Shown in pieces: positions 39,737 to 39,800 of a stretch of 39,800 nucleotides of DNA (position 1 is its first letter; each line of letters begins with the position of its first letter). Under the pieces are notes generated by a model. It was not told the DNA's origin and did not search any database. It saw only the letters and a program-made list of their open reading frames with translations. The DNA comes from Verrucomicrobiota bacterium. Lineage in GTDB: Bacteria; Verrucomicrobiota; Kiritimatiellia; RFP12; UBA1067. The position numbers and the translations under genes were made by a program. The stretch is from contig JAHFSX010000020.1 in assembly GCA_023269675.1 (NCBI GenBank), positions 70,550 to 110,349 of the forward strand, given 5' to 3'.

Positions 39737-39800
39737 TCATGCGACGTATTCCTCGAAGTAGCGTTTGACCTTCTCTTCTGCGGAGAGGCCGTCGAGGATT
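39737..39800 (-). CDS. C-terminal end of an unidentified gene
   Basis: Read on the minus strand from the window edge, the frame gives LDGLSAEEKVKRYFEEYVA then TGA (39739-39737). The amphipathic, charged ending is protein-like and codon use fits the genome. Too short to name. Confidence 0.45.
   Translation of the reverse strand, partial: ILDGLSAEEKVKRYFEEYVA

Noticed and set aside
39595..39741. 47-codon minus-strand frame after the partial gene
   Set aside because: It has an ATGA overlap but no family-like sequence and runs through A/T tracts; likely chance.

Overview
The window is GC-rich bacterial chromosome with tightly packed genes on both strands. No rRNA, tRNA, phage or CRISPR was found. 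Several features suggest a fermentative anaerobe of the PVC superphylum, possibly Kiritimatiellota: the [FeFe]-hydrogenase maturase HydF beside an aspartate ammonia-lyase, a TM1266-type hydrogenase-associated regulator, exported polysaccharide enzymes (GH97, a DUF4838 protein), an L-xylulose-kinase-like operon and a RAYT transposase. The phylum is an inference from gene content, not from a marker gene.

Layout. 1-3041: tail of an unknown gene, then fusA. 3.1-7.8 kb: a CheB-CheR-PAS fusion and a partner sensor kinase behind a promoter with a palindrome at the expected start site. 8.1-8.7 kb: Hsp20 with a sigma-54-like promoter. 9.0-12.5 kb: stand-alone CoaB divergent from a sugar/nucleoside transporter plus FGGY kinase operon; the two promoters overlap at a 17-bp palindrome. 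12.6-13.3 kb: a RAYT gene between two 72-bp direct repeats. 13.3-18.2 kb: rtcB, an NHL-type lipoprotein, then HD hydrolase, lipid kinase and a surface-repeat protein. 18.3-20.6 kb: DUF4838 protein. 21.1-24.3 kb: operon of HAD phosphatase, HldE-like PfkB kinase and an uncharacterised enzyme. 24.5-26.3 kb: a hypothetical gene, proC and the TM1266-like gene. 26.5-29.1 kb: Zn/Mn ABC transporter. 29.15-29.42 kb: a MITE-like element. 29.5-30.8 kb: secreted trypsin-like protease. 30.8-34.0 kb: exported protein, hydF, aspA. 34.2-36.2 kb: GH97. 36.3-37.0 kb: VapBC. 37.0-39.5 kb: pterin-binding methyltransferase, PHP-type exported protein, HAD phosphatase. A gene fragment ends the window.

The most distinctive signal lies between the genes. 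At least four families of palindromic repeats occur, mostly as head-to-head doublets. In three families the stems of different copies differ by compensatory base changes while loops and flanks are kept. A second class is phased heptamer arrays (GTT every 7 nt) that often begin at a stop codon, and one repeat seems to have been absorbed into the signal-peptide region of the GH97 gene. The single RAYT gene flanked by direct repeats is a plausible mover of at least one palindrome family.
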